A stretch of 5,077 nt of DNA, from assembly GCA_903889845.1 (NCBI GenBank), contig CAISZB010000116.1, forward strand, positions 1 to 5,077, written 5' to 3'. Made by a program: the position numbers and the translations under genes. This DNA comes from an uncultured Verrucomicrobium sp. (GTDB taxonomy: Bacteria > Verrucomicrobiota > Verrucomicrobiia > Methylacidiphilales > GAS474). Below, in pieces: positions 1 to 5,077 of this stretch. Every line of letters begins with the position of its first letter. Position 1 is the stretch's first letter. A model generated the notes under the pieces. It was not told the DNA's origin. It ran no database searches and saw only the letters and a program-made list of their open reading frames with translations.

Positions 1-185
1 AGGTTCTCCAGGCTGCCGAAGCGGCCGATCAGTTCCTCGGCGACGCGGAGGGCGGAGGCCCCTTCCCGTCCTGTCCTGAGGAGGATCGCGATCAACTCGG
101 CGCTCTTCAGCGCGGCGGGGCCGTGGGCCTGGAGCCGTTCCCGGGGACGATCCTCGTCCGGCATGTCGCGGATCGTGTCGCTCAT
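1..185 (-). CDS. radC: RadC family protein (JAB-domain DNA repair-associated), N-terminal fragment
   Basis: This is the 5' end of a gene that runs off the left edge; 61 complete codons are visible. The translation begins MSDTIRDMPDEDRPRERL and continues with AALKSAELIAILLRTG and a segment ending GRFGSLENL. This matches the RadC amino-terminal region, whose family pattern is RPREKL, then LS-x-x-ELLAILLRTG, then a FGSL element; this is the helix-hairpin-helix-like part ahead of the JAB/MPN metal-binding domain. The JAB domain with its HxH-type zinc site would lie outside the window. RadC proteins are widespread; a role in DNA repair was proposed from an old mutant assignment and the biochemical activity is unsettled. 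The start at 185 follows the hflX stop by one base (TGA-G-ATG), which favours it over an internal ATG at 164 that would begin at MPDED. No Shine-Dalgarno is visible, so translation probably depends on ribosomes finishing hflX. Identity is fairly sure; function is not. Confidence 0.88.
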   Translation of the reverse strand, partial: MSDTIRDMPDEDRPRERLQAHGPAALKSAELIAILLRTGREGASALRVAEELIGRFGSLEN

Positions 186-186
186 C

Positions 187-1470
187 TCAAGACTCGACGT
201 CGGCGTGATAGGGCTCGACCCGCCGCTGGAGGCCGGGGGGGATGCGGGCCGTGATCTCGATCCGGTCCCCCTCGTAGGAGATCGTCTCGACGTTGCCCTC
301 CCGATGGAGTTCGGCGACGAGGCCCGTCTCGTTGTGGGGGACGGAGAGGCGGACCCGCCGCCGCCGGGAGACGAGGCGGTCGGCGATAGCCCGCAGGAGC
401 CCCTCGATCCCCTCCCCGGTCTGGGCGGAAATGGCCACGCTGCCGGCGTGGAATTCCAGGACGCGGGCGACGGTTTCCGGCGCCACGGCGTCGGTCTTGT
501 TGAAGACGACGAGGGCGGGTTTCTCCTGCGCCCCGATCTGGCAGAGGACGTCGTGGACGGCGACGATCTGCCCGTCGTACTGCGGGTGGCTCAGGTCGAC
601 GATGTGGAGGAGGAGGTCGGCCTCGCAGACTTCCTCCAGCGTCGCCTTGAAGGCCTCGACGAGGTCGTGCGGCAGCTTCTTGATGAAACCGACGGTGTCG
701 GTGAAGAGCGCCCGCTGCTTGTCGGGGAGGTCGATGACCCGCGTCGTGGGGTCGAGGGTGGCGAAGAGCTTGTCCTCGGCCAGGACCTCGGCCCGGGTGA
801 GGAGATTGAAGAGGGTCGATTTTCCCGCGTTCGTGTAGCCGACGAGGGAGACGACGGGCCAGTTGTGCCGGGTGCGCCCCTGCCGCTGCGTCGCCCGGTG
901 CTGGCGGACGGAGACGAGGTCCCGGCTGATCTTCGCGATCTTTTCCTGGACGCGGCGGCGGTCGACTTCGAGCTGCGTCTCGCCCGGGCCCCGGGTCCCG
1001 ATGCCGCCCGTCTGCCGGGAAAGGTGGGTCCACATCCGGGTCAGCCGGGGGAGGAGGTAATTGAGCTGCGCCAGCTCGATTTGCAGCTTCCCTTCCTTCG
1101 TCTTCGCGCGGAAGGCGAAGATATCGAGGATGATCTGGGTCCGGTCGATGATCTTCCGTTTGACCGCGTTGGAGAGGTTGCGGCTCTGCGCGGGGGAGAG
1201 CTCGTCGTCGAAGACAACCGAGTGGAGGTCGTCCTCCTCGCACAGAACGGCGATCTCCTCGGCCTTTCCCTTGCCGATGTAGTAGGGGGCCGTCGGCCGG
1301 GGGAGGCGCTGGATGACGGAGCGGACGACCTCGCCGCCCGCCGTCTTCACGAGGGAGGCGAGCTCGTCGAGGGAATCGACCTGGTCGGCGTGGCTGTCGC
1401 CGTCCCGTTCCAGGGCGACGAGGACGGCGCGCTCGCGCTCGGCCGATTTCTTGACCGGGGGGACTAGCAT
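187..1470 (-). CDS. hflX: GTPase HflX (ribosome-associated, 50S-binding GTPase)
   Basis: A 427-residue GTPase of the Obg/HflX superfamily; E. coli HflX has 426 residues. HflX binds the 50S subunit and splits stalled or idle 70S ribosomes, notably under heat stress. The HflX-specific N-terminal domain is clear: IGKGKAEE (65-72), FDDELSPAQSRNL (87-99), DR (109-110) and the family signature GGIGTRGPGETQLEVDRR (155-172). The G domain follows in order: G1 GYTNAGKST (211-219), G2 region FATLDPTTR (236-244), G3 DTVGF (258-262), G4 NKTD (324-327) and G5 SAQTG (348-352). All nucleotide-binding motifs look intact. The frame stays open upstream to 1698, but those extra 76 residues are antisense-like and lie inside miaA; the ATG at 1470 gives the family length and overlaps the miaA stop by 7 bp (ATGCTAG). 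No Shine-Dalgarno is seen (CACCTCTTC precedes the ATG). It sits between miaA and radC in the operon. Confidence 0.97.
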   Translation of the reverse strand: MLVPPVKKSAERERAVLVALERDGDSHADQVDSLDELASLVKTAGGEVVRSVIQRLPRPTAPYYIGKGKAEEIAVLCEEDDLHSVVFDDELSPAQSRNLSNAVKRKIIDRTQIILDIFAFRAKTKEGKLQIELAQLNYLLPRLTRMWTHLSRQTGGIGTRGPGETQLEVDRRRVQEKIAKISRDLVSVRQHRATQRQGRTRHNWPVVSLVGYTNAGKSTLFNLLTRAEVLAEDKLFATLDPTTRVIDLPDKQRALFTDTVGFIKKLPHDLVEAFKATLEEVCEADLLLHIVDLSHPQYDGQIVAVHDVLCQIGAQEKPALVVFNKTDAVAPETVARVLEFHAGSVAISAQTGEGIEGLLRAIADRLVSRRRRVRLSVPHNETGLVAELHREGNVETISYEGDRIEITARIPPGLQRRVEPYHADVES

Positions 1471-2396
1471 GAAGAGGTGCGCAGAAGGGCGCGCACCCGG
1501 CCCGCCGTCGCGTCGCTGCTTTCGGATGAGGGAATCATCAGGGGCTCCACTTTGGATTCCCGGCGGAACCATGTCAATTGGCGCTTCGCATACTGCCGGG
1601 TCGCGTCGATGATCCCCAGGCGGGCGGCAGGAAGCTCCTCCGCCGGTTCCCCGCGCTCCACCCACGCGCCGAGGGTGTCGTAGCCGAGGGCGGCACATCC
1701 GGCGAGGGACCCCGCCCCGCCTTCGGCCAACAGGGCGCGAACCTCCCCGATCCAGCCCCCGCCCATCATCTTCCCGACGCGGACGGCGATCCGCGCCCGC
1801 AGATCGTCCCGCTCCCGGAGGAGGAGGAGGGCGCGGAACGATCCTTCCGCCAAAAGCGGCGGCGTCGCCCGTTCCGCCTGCCAGCGGCGCAGGGGCATCC
1901 CGGTCGCCGTCACCACCTCCAGCGCCCGCTGGACGCGGCGCGGGTTTTCCCAGTCGAATCCGGCCACTTCCGCCTGCCCGGGATCGAGGGCGCGGAGGCG
2001 CATCTGCAACTCGGCCAGGGGCAGGGCGGCCAGTTCGTCCCGGAGTTCCGGCGACGCGGGCGGGGCCTCGCTCAAGCCCTGGGTCAGCGCCCGGAAATAA
2101 AGCCCGGTCCCGCCGACAACGTAGAGGGGCCGCCCCCGATGTTCCGCGATGAAGGCCGCCGCCGCCTCGGTGTAGCGGGCCGTGTCGAAGCGGTGTTCCC
2201 GCCAGGAGACGAGGTCGAGGCCGCCGTGGGGGACCTGAGCCCGCTCCGCCGCCGTCGGCTTCCCGGTCCCGATGTCGAGGCCCCGGTAGACCTGCATCGA
2301 GTCGAGGGAGAGAATCGCCCCGCCCTCCTCCGCGGCCAGCCGGAGGGCCACCTCGCTCTTGCCGACGGCGGTCGGCCCCAGGAGAAAGATGATCAT
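1464..2396 (-). CDS. miaA: tRNA dimethylallyltransferase MiaA (A37 isopentenylation)
   Basis: A 310-residue cytoplasmic enzyme that transfers a dimethylallyl group from DMAPP to N6 of adenosine-37 in tRNAs reading UNN codons, the first step toward ms2i6A. Visible family motifs: P-loop GPTAVGKS (7-14), the catalytic/recognition stretch DSMQVYRGLDIGTGKPT (32-48; the Asp is D32), VVGGTGLYFRAL (93-104), NPRRVQRALEV (151-161), a MMGGGWIGEVRALL helix (about 210-223), GYD (238-240) and the C-terminal TRQYAKRQLTWFR block (266-278). Length is typical of the family (about 300-316). One segment is divergent: PHGGLD (56-61) stands where many MiaA proteins have PHHLID. The start at ATG 2396 puts the P-loop seven residues from the N terminus, as expected, and forms an ATGA overlap with the panB stop; the longer open frame to 2552 lies within panB and is not credible. 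TTTTCCTTC precedes the ATG, so no Shine-Dalgarno. Its stop overlaps the hflX start. Confidence 0.97.
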   Translation of the reverse strand: MIIFLLGPTAVGKSEVALRLAAEEGGAILSLDSMQVYRGLDIGTGKPTAAERAQVPHGGLDLVSWREHRFDTARYTEAAAAFIAEHRGRPLYVVGGTGLYFRALTQGLSEAPPASPELRDELAALPLAELQMRLRALDPGQAEVAGFDWENPRRVQRALEVVTATGMPLRRWQAERATPPLLAEGSFRALLLLRERDDLRARIAVRVGKMMGGGWIGEVRALLAEGGAGSLAGCAALGYDTLGAWVERGEPAEELPAARLGIIDATRQYAKRQLTWFRRESKVEPLMIPSSESSDATAGRVRALLRTSSC

Positions 2397-3181
2397 GAAG
2401 GAAAATATCCCGTCGTGCGGAGAACGAACCGCTTGGCCGCTTCGCGCAACGCGGGACCGAGGTCGGCCTCGGGATCGGGCTTCACGAACTTCGGGCGGAA
2501 CCAGGGGAAGAGGCCGACGTAATCGTGAAGGACCAGCACCTGCCCGTCGCACGCCTCGCCGGAGCCGATCCCGATTGTCGGCACCCGGATCGCCTGCGTG
2601 ATCCGCTCCGCCACGGCGGGGACGACCAATTCCAGGACAATCGCCGAGGCCCCCGCCCCGGCCAACGCGGCGGCGTCGGCCTCCAACGCGGCGGCCTCCT
2701 CCTCGGCCCGCCCCTTGATCTTGTACCCCCCCTCCTCCTTCACCGACTGGGGCAGCATCCCCAGGTGGCCGACGAAGGGGATCCCCGCCCGGAGTATCGC
2801 CTCGATCTGCGGGAGGAACTTCCGCCCCCCTTCGAGCTTCACCGCATGGGCTCCCGCCGCGACGAGGGCGCGGGCCGAGGTCACTGCCTCCTCCGGCGTG
2901 TCGTAGGTCTTGTAGGGAAGATCGGCGACGACAGTCGCCTGGCCCGTCACCGCGACTCCCCGGGCGACGGCGCGGGTGTGGTGGACCATGTCGGCCAGGG
3001 TCACCCGCGTCGTGTCCTCGTAGCCGAGGACGACCATGCCGAGGGAGTCGCCGACGAGGAGGAGCCGGACCCCGGCCTCGTCGAGGAGGCGGGCCGTCGG
3101 GTAATCGTAGCAGGTCAGGACGGCGACCTTTTCCCCGTTGCGCTTCGCGTCGGGGAGCCAGGAAGTTTTGTCGGTGCTCAT
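2393..3181 (-). CDS. panB: 3-methyl-2-oxobutanoate hydroxymethyltransferase PanB
   Basis: A 262-residue enzyme (E. coli PanB has 264) catalysing transfer of a hydroxymethyl group from 5,10-methylene-tetrahydrofolate to alpha-ketoisovalerate, giving ketopantoate, the first committed step of pantothenate and CoA synthesis. It is a TIM-barrel of the phosphoenolpyruvate/pyruvate superfamily. Key elements by comparison with the E. coli protein: LTCYDYPTARLLDEAG (22-37), LVGDSLGM (42-49, metal ligands D45/S46), ADLPY (86-90, metal ligand D87), VKLEGG (114-119, substrate-binding K115 and E117), GHLGMLPQSV (138-147, H139), LELV (183-186, presumed general base E184) and PTIGIGSG (201-208). All expected active-site residues are present. 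The start at ATG 3181 gives family length; a frame open to 3718 runs back through folK and is a shadow. The start overlaps the folK stop by 4 bp (ATGA) and the stop overlaps the miaA start the same way. Its neighbour folK makes the folate cofactor this enzyme consumes. Confidence 0.98.
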   Translation of the reverse strand: MSTDKTSWLPDAKRNGEKVAVLTCYDYPTARLLDEAGVRLLLVGDSLGMVVLGYEDTTRVTLADMVHHTRAVARGVAVTGQATVVADLPYKTYDTPEEAVTSARALVAAGAHAVKLEGGRKFLPQIEAILRAGIPFVGHLGMLPQSVKEEGGYKIKGRAEEEAAALEADAAALAGAGASAIVLELVVPAVAERITQAIRVPTIGIGSGEACDGQVLVLHDYVGLFPWFRPKFVKPDPEADLGPALREAAKRFVLRTTGYFPS

Positions 3182-3636
3182 GTCTTCAAGGTGTTCAAAA
3201 GTTCGAGAACCGTATGAGTCTCTCCCGGAAAGATAAGGCCGGGAACAATCGCCGCAAGCGGTTCGAGGACGAAGCGCCGCCCTTTCATCCGGGGATGGGG
3301 CACCACCAGGTCGGCCTCCGCGATCACGGCGTCGCCGAAGTAGAGGAGGTCGAGGTCGAGCGCCCGGGGCGCGTTCCGCTCCCCCTCGCGGGTCCCTTCC
3401 GTCCGCTCGTATTCCCGCAGGCGGGCAAGGAGCTCCCGGGCCGTCCCGGCGAACTCGATCTCCGCCGCCGCGTTGAGGAAGGCCCCGGAGCCGGGGGGAC
3501 AATCGACCGGGGCCGACTCGAAGACGGGGGAGCGGAGGCAGTGGCCGGGGGAGAGCCGGGCCAGGAAGAGGAACGCCCGTTCCACCGCTCCGGCGCGGTC
3601 CCCGAGGTTCGATCCGATGGCGATTCCGGCTTTCAA
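3178..3636 (-). CDS. folK: 2-amino-4-hydroxy-6-hydroxymethyldihydropteridine pyrophosphokinase (HPPK)
   Basis: A 152-residue HPPK (E. coli 159). It transfers pyrophosphate from ATP to 6-hydroxymethyl-7,8-dihydropterin, the step before dihydropteroate synthase in folate synthesis. Motifs: IAIGSNLGDR at the N terminus (5-14), SPVFESAPVD (36-45), FLNAAAEIE (53-61), the HPPK signature RNAPRALDLDLLYFGD (87-102) with Mg-binding D94 and D96 and ATP-contacting R91, and VPHPRMKGRRFVLEPL (112-127). The start is the TTG at 3636: an in-frame TGA lies at 3670-3672 and no ATG or GTG occurs between, so TTG is the only conventional choice. It places IAIGSN exactly where family members have it. No Shine-Dalgarno is visible (TCGTTCCTC precedes the start), which makes the initiation unusual. 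It is the first gene of the operon as seen here, so its promoter should lie in 3637-3759. No folB or folP lies in the window. Confidence 0.95.
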   Translation of the reverse strand: MKAGIAIGSNLGDRAGAVERAFLFLARLSPGHCLRSPVFESAPVDCPPGSGAFLNAAAEIEFAGTARELLARLREYERTEGTREGERNAPRALDLDLLYFGDAVIAEADLVVPHPRMKGRRFVLEPLAAIVPGLIFPGETHTVLELLNTLKT

Positions 3637-3718
3637 GAGGAACGACGATGGCGGAGCCGGGGGATGGGATCAAGAGGAAGAATTTCACATTGATAACAAA
3701 CAAGTTACACAGACACAT

Positions 3719-3728
3719 GGAACGTTCC
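3719..3728. repeat. Perfect 10-bp palindrome GGAACGTTCC
   Basis: GGAACGTTCC equals its own reverse complement and covers the -35 part of the proposed ECF promoter. It may be a small operator half or simply a by-product of the -35 sequence GGAACGT followed by TCC. On the minus strand the same GAACGT has no matching -10 at 16 bases, so it does not look like a bidirectional ECF promoter. Confidence 0.35.
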
Positions 3729-3746
3729 GCCGTTTCCCGCGTCTAA
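3719..3746 (+). promoter_or_regulatory. Candidate ECF (RpoE/AlgU-type) sigma promoter for the secreted-protein gene
   Basis: The sequence GGAACGT (3719-3725) is followed after exactly 16 bases by TCTAA (3742-3746). The known RpoE/AlgU-type consensus is GAACTT-N16-TCTGA, so 9 of 11 core positions match with the standard spacing. Transcription would be expected to begin about 6-7 bases beyond the -10 element, near 3753, leaving only about 6-7 bases before the ATG at 3760. This fits the lack of a Shine-Dalgarno. A control by envelope stress would suit an exported product. The match was found by eye in one place, so chance remains possible. Confidence 0.42.
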
Positions 3747-3759
3747 CCTTGTACAGACT

Positions 3760-4641
3760 ATGAACCCCACTGCGCCTCTGGCGTCGTTCCTTCGTTCCCA
3801 CCGTTCCGTCCATTCCCTTCCCCTGGCCGCCCTCGTCGGCGGGGCCGCCCTCCTCCTCGCTCCCCTGCCGGGAGCCCATGCCGGATGGCTCTCCGGCGAC
3901 GAAACCGGGAAGGCCCGCGAAGAGATGACTCCCGTCACCGACGCGACGCTGACCCGCGTCGCGGCAAACCTCGACCAGATCGAGGCCGACACAGCCCTCA
4001 CCGAAAAGGCCCTCCGGCAGGGCCTCGGCGCCTCCAGCTCCGCCGATGTCGATCTCGCCGCCTACACCTCCGCCCAGACGGGCATCCAGAAGCGCCTCGA
4101 CGACGCCGCCGCCGACCTCGCCTCCCTCGACAAGAAACAGGCCTATCTCCAGGGCAGCCACAAACTCGACGAGAACACCGACCTCCTGACTTCGGCCCAG
4201 CGGGAAAAGCTGGGCCTCCTCCAGGGACGCCGCCAGTCCGACGTCGCCCGCGCCGGGGCGATGGAAGCGCTGGTGAAGATGGCCTCCACCCGCAAGGACG
4301 ACCTGGCCCGGGCCGAGGCGAAGAAGGTCAGCCGCGCCCAGACCCTCGCCGACATGCAGGCCAGCCAGGCCGCCGCGACAGCGTCGGGCGCGAACACGAA
4401 CCAGAGTGCGGATTATTCCTCGGCCACCGTCGCGACGGCGGTGCCGGTGCAGCAGGCCCCGGCTCCGGCTCCGACGACTGTGATCGTCTCCGATCCCTAC
4501 TACTACCCGCCCGCCTACGCCTATTATCCCCCGCCGTACTATGGCTATTATGGGCGGCCCTACCCCTATTACTACGGCCACCCCTATGGCCCCGGCGTGG
4601 TCCTCGACTTCAGCTTCGGCGGCGGGCATCACCACCATTGA
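3760..4641 (+). CDS. Exported coiled-coil-like protein with Tyr/Pro-rich tail and GGGHHHH C-terminus, function unknown
   Basis: I do not recognise this 293-residue protein as a named family. Residues 1-41 look like a Sec signal peptide: a basic n-region (R12, R15), hydrophobic LPLAALVGGAALLLAPLPG (20-38) and cleavage motif AHA after residue 41. Residues about 50-205 are rich in Ala, Asp/Glu, Lys/Arg and Leu with almost no aromatic residues, suggesting long helices or a coiled coil. A low-complexity linker of Ala, Ser, Thr, Val, Pro and Gln follows (about 203-240). Residues 247-276 hold 15 tyrosines and 8 prolines in 30 positions (DNA 4498-4587). The end is VVLDFSFGGG plus four histidines (290-293; DNA 4627-4638). 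No cysteine and no lipobox are seen, so it is probably periplasmic, outer-membrane associated or extracellular. The ATG at 3760 is chosen because no GTG or TTG lies nearby and the next Met (56) would remove the signal peptide. No Shine-Dalgarno precedes it. Reading frame and export signal make it credible as a real gene; the role is unknown, with envelope structure or metal/surface binding as guesses. Confidence 0.85.
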   Translation: MNPTAPLASFLRSHRSVHSLPLAALVGGAALLLAPLPGAHAGWLSGDETGKAREEMTPVTDATLTRVAANLDQIEADTALTEKALRQGLGASSSADVDLAAYTSAQTGIQKRLDDAAADLASLDKKQAYLQGSHKLDENTDLLTSAQREKLGLLQGRRQSDVARAGAMEALVKMASTRKDDLARAEAKKVSRAQTLADMQASQAAATASGANTNQSADYSSATVATAVPVQQAPAPAPTTVIVSDPYYYPPAYAYYPPPYYGYYGRPYPYYYGHPYGPGVVLDFSFGGGHHHH

Positions 4642-4677
4642 TGTTGGGGGACGGGGGGAGCGAAGTTATAGGTGCGG

Positions 4678-4709
4678 CCCTTCGGCGGCCCCTCTACCCC
4701 TTCGGCGGC
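4678..4709. repeat. 12-bp direct repeat at the 3' end of the LacI-type gene
   Basis: CCCTTCGGCGGC occurs at 4678-4689 and again at 4698-4709, a period of 20 bases. The right copy encodes the last residues (PPKG) of the minus-strand regulator; the left copy lies just beyond its stop codon. It could be a small tandem duplication. A four-base GGCC pairing within the left copy is too weak to call a terminator. Confidence 0.6.
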
Positions 4710-5077
4710 AGCGACTCCCCATCGACCCACTTCCCCTCGATGAGCGAGGTGATCCCGTAGGGCGGGAAGCCCCGCTTCCGGAGGCGGACCAGGGAGATGA
4801 GCGTCCGGACGGCGACCTGGCCGATGGTCTCCATCTGCGGGCTGATCCCGGCCTCGGCGCTGCCGTCCTCGACGTTCATCGCCGCAAGGCCGATGTCACG
4901 CGGCGACTCAAGGCCGACGGAGCGGAGCAGGTCCCGGATGCCGGAAGCGGAGGAAAGAATCGCGTCGGGCCGGTTCACCCGGATCCATTCGACGAAGCGC
5001 TCCCGGACCTCGCCGGGCGCCGAACCCTCCCCGATCCAGAAGGGTGGCAGCGCCCCTTCGGAATTTTCGTGCGCCAG
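4694..5077 (-). CDS. LacI/GalR-family transcriptional regulator, C-terminal part of ligand-binding domain
   Basis: The frame is open across the right edge and gives 127 residues ending PPKG; the N terminus with the helix-turn-helix is outside the window. The fragment has the layout of the C-terminal half of a periplasmic-binding-protein-like effector domain: RPDAILSSASGIRDLLRSVG (a sugar-binding-domain pattern of a hydrophobic strand DAIL followed by a helix), then PRDIGLAAMN (strand, as in the family's P-x-D-I/V-x-L/V), then GISPQMETIGQVAVRTLISL (the family's helix after the ligand-contact loop) and finally LIEGKWVDGESL (the usual terminal strand, compare L-V-x-R-x-S-x-x). A GTG at 4978 is internal to the domain and should not be taken as the start. 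Such proteins bind small molecules, usually sugars, and control nearby catabolic genes; no target or operator can be named here. It is convergent with the secreted-protein gene, 52 bp between stops. Family assignment is good; effector unknown. Confidence 0.82.
   Translation of the reverse strand: MAHENSEGALPPFWIGEGSAPGEVRERFVEWIRVNRPDAILSSASGIRDLLRSVGLESPRDIGLAAMNVEDGSAEAGISPQMETIGQVAVRTLISLVRLRKRGFPPYGITSLIEGKWVDGESLPPKG

Larger units (their letters stand above)
1..3636 (-). other. Putative folK-panB-miaA-hflX-radC operon with overlapping genes
   Basis: Five genes run in the same direction without usable intergenic space. Junctions read directly from the sequence: folK/panB share ATGA (3178-3181), panB/miaA share ATGA (2393-2396), miaA/hflX share ATGCTAG (1464-1470), and hflX/radC are TGA-G-ATG (183-189). 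No start codon in this set has an AGGAGG-like element at normal spacing. Translational coupling or reinitiation at each junction is the simplest reading. The operon extends beyond the left edge through radC. Co-transcription is inferred, not shown. Confidence 0.85.
3637..3759. promoter_or_regulatory. Divergent intergenic region between folK and the secreted-protein gene
   Basis: This 123-bp spacer must hold the promoter of the minus-strand operon and that of the plus-strand gene. It contains an AT-rich island (about 3680-3718) inside otherwise GC-rich DNA. For the plus strand there is an ECF-type candidate (separate entry). For the minus strand only weak matches to a sigma-70 -10 box are seen, for example TATCAA read on the minus strand near 3690-3695, with no good -35 partner, so the folK promoter cannot be placed with confidence. 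Confidence 0.6.

Noticed and set aside
163..1467. Long plus-strand open frame (434 codons) across hflX
   Set aside because: It is antisense to a gene with every HflX motif; its translation is a Gly/Asp/Glu/Leu/Val-rich low-complexity pattern typical of the complement of GC-rich coding DNA.
1471..1698. N-terminal extension of HflX to a 503-residue form
   Set aside because: The additional residues lie inside miaA, have no similarity to HflX, and would exceed the family length.
1578..2522. Plus-strand open frame across miaA and into panB
   Set aside because: Shadow of miaA; crosses a gene boundary and shows no recognisable domain.
3694..3707. Inverted repeat TAAC-N6-GTTA in the divergent spacer
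   Set aside because: Arms are only 4 bp and do not extend, so chance is likely in an AT-rich patch.
3690..3718. Sigma-70 promoter TTGATA plus -10 on the plus strand
   Set aside because: TTGATA matches the -35 at 5 of 6, but at 16-18 bp spacing the best -10 candidates match only 2 of 6.
3685..4638. 317-codon minus-strand open frame antisense to the secreted-protein gene
   Set aside because: Gly/Val/Arg-rich shadow without motifs; the plus-strand frame has a proper signal peptide and an ordered domain layout, which an antisense frame would not produce by chance.
4642..4693. Bidirectional terminator between the convergent genes
   Set aside because: Only a 4-bp GGCC pairing and no T-run on either strand; not enough to call.
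3885..4760. Second plus-strand frame overlapping the secreted-protein gene
   Set aside because: Arg/Pro-rich out-of-frame product that continues past the real stop into the convergent gene; typical shadow.
4976..4978. GTG as start of a small 94-residue gene
   Set aside because: The frame is open upstream to the window edge and encodes more of the same LacI-type domain, so the GTG is an internal valine.

Overview
This window is a GC-rich (roughly two-thirds G+C by eye) bacterial chromosomal segment. It has a tightly packed minus-strand housekeeping operon on the left, a divergently transcribed secreted-protein gene in the middle right, and the 3' end of a convergent LacI-type regulator at the right edge. 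Gene content, high GC and the lack of recognisable Shine-Dalgarno sequences would fit a Verrucomicrobiota-like or related PVC-group bacterium. That assignment is an inference from style and not proven by any single feature.

Minus strand, 3636 down to 1, in order of transcription: folK (HPPK, folate synthesis), panB (ketopantoate hydroxymethyltransferase, pantothenate/CoA synthesis), miaA (tRNA A37 dimethylallyltransferase), hflX (ribosome-associated GTPase) and the first 61 codons of radC. The junctions are extremely tight: a 4-bp ATGA overlap (folK/panB), a 4-bp ATGA overlap (panB/miaA), a 7-bp overlap (miaA/hflX) and a 1-bp gap (hflX/radC). The five genes therefore almost certainly form one polycistronic unit with coupled translation. 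The order joins two linkages known separately in Escherichia coli (folK-panB and miaA-hfq-hflX), but no hfq lies between miaA and hflX.

Positions 3637-3759 are the divergent intergenic region. It has an AT-rich patch (about 3680-3718) and, next to the plus-strand gene, a good match to an RpoE/AlgU-type ECF sigma promoter, GAACGT-N16-TCTAA. This is placed so that the transcript would have a leader of only a few bases.

Plus strand, 3760-4641: an unnamed 293-residue exported protein with a signal peptide, an Ala-rich, charged, probably helical/coiled-coil middle, an intensely Tyr/Pro-rich tail and a natural GGGHHHH C-terminus. Its function is unknown; the promoter and export signal suggest a cell-envelope role.

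Minus strand, 4694-5077 (open at the right edge): the C-terminal ligand-binding part of a LacI/GalR-family regulator, convergent with the secreted-protein gene across a 52-bp spacer that holds no convincing terminator. No RNA genes, mobile elements or CRISPR arrays were seen. The least explained part of the window is the exported protein and its promoter; the operon is conventional in function.
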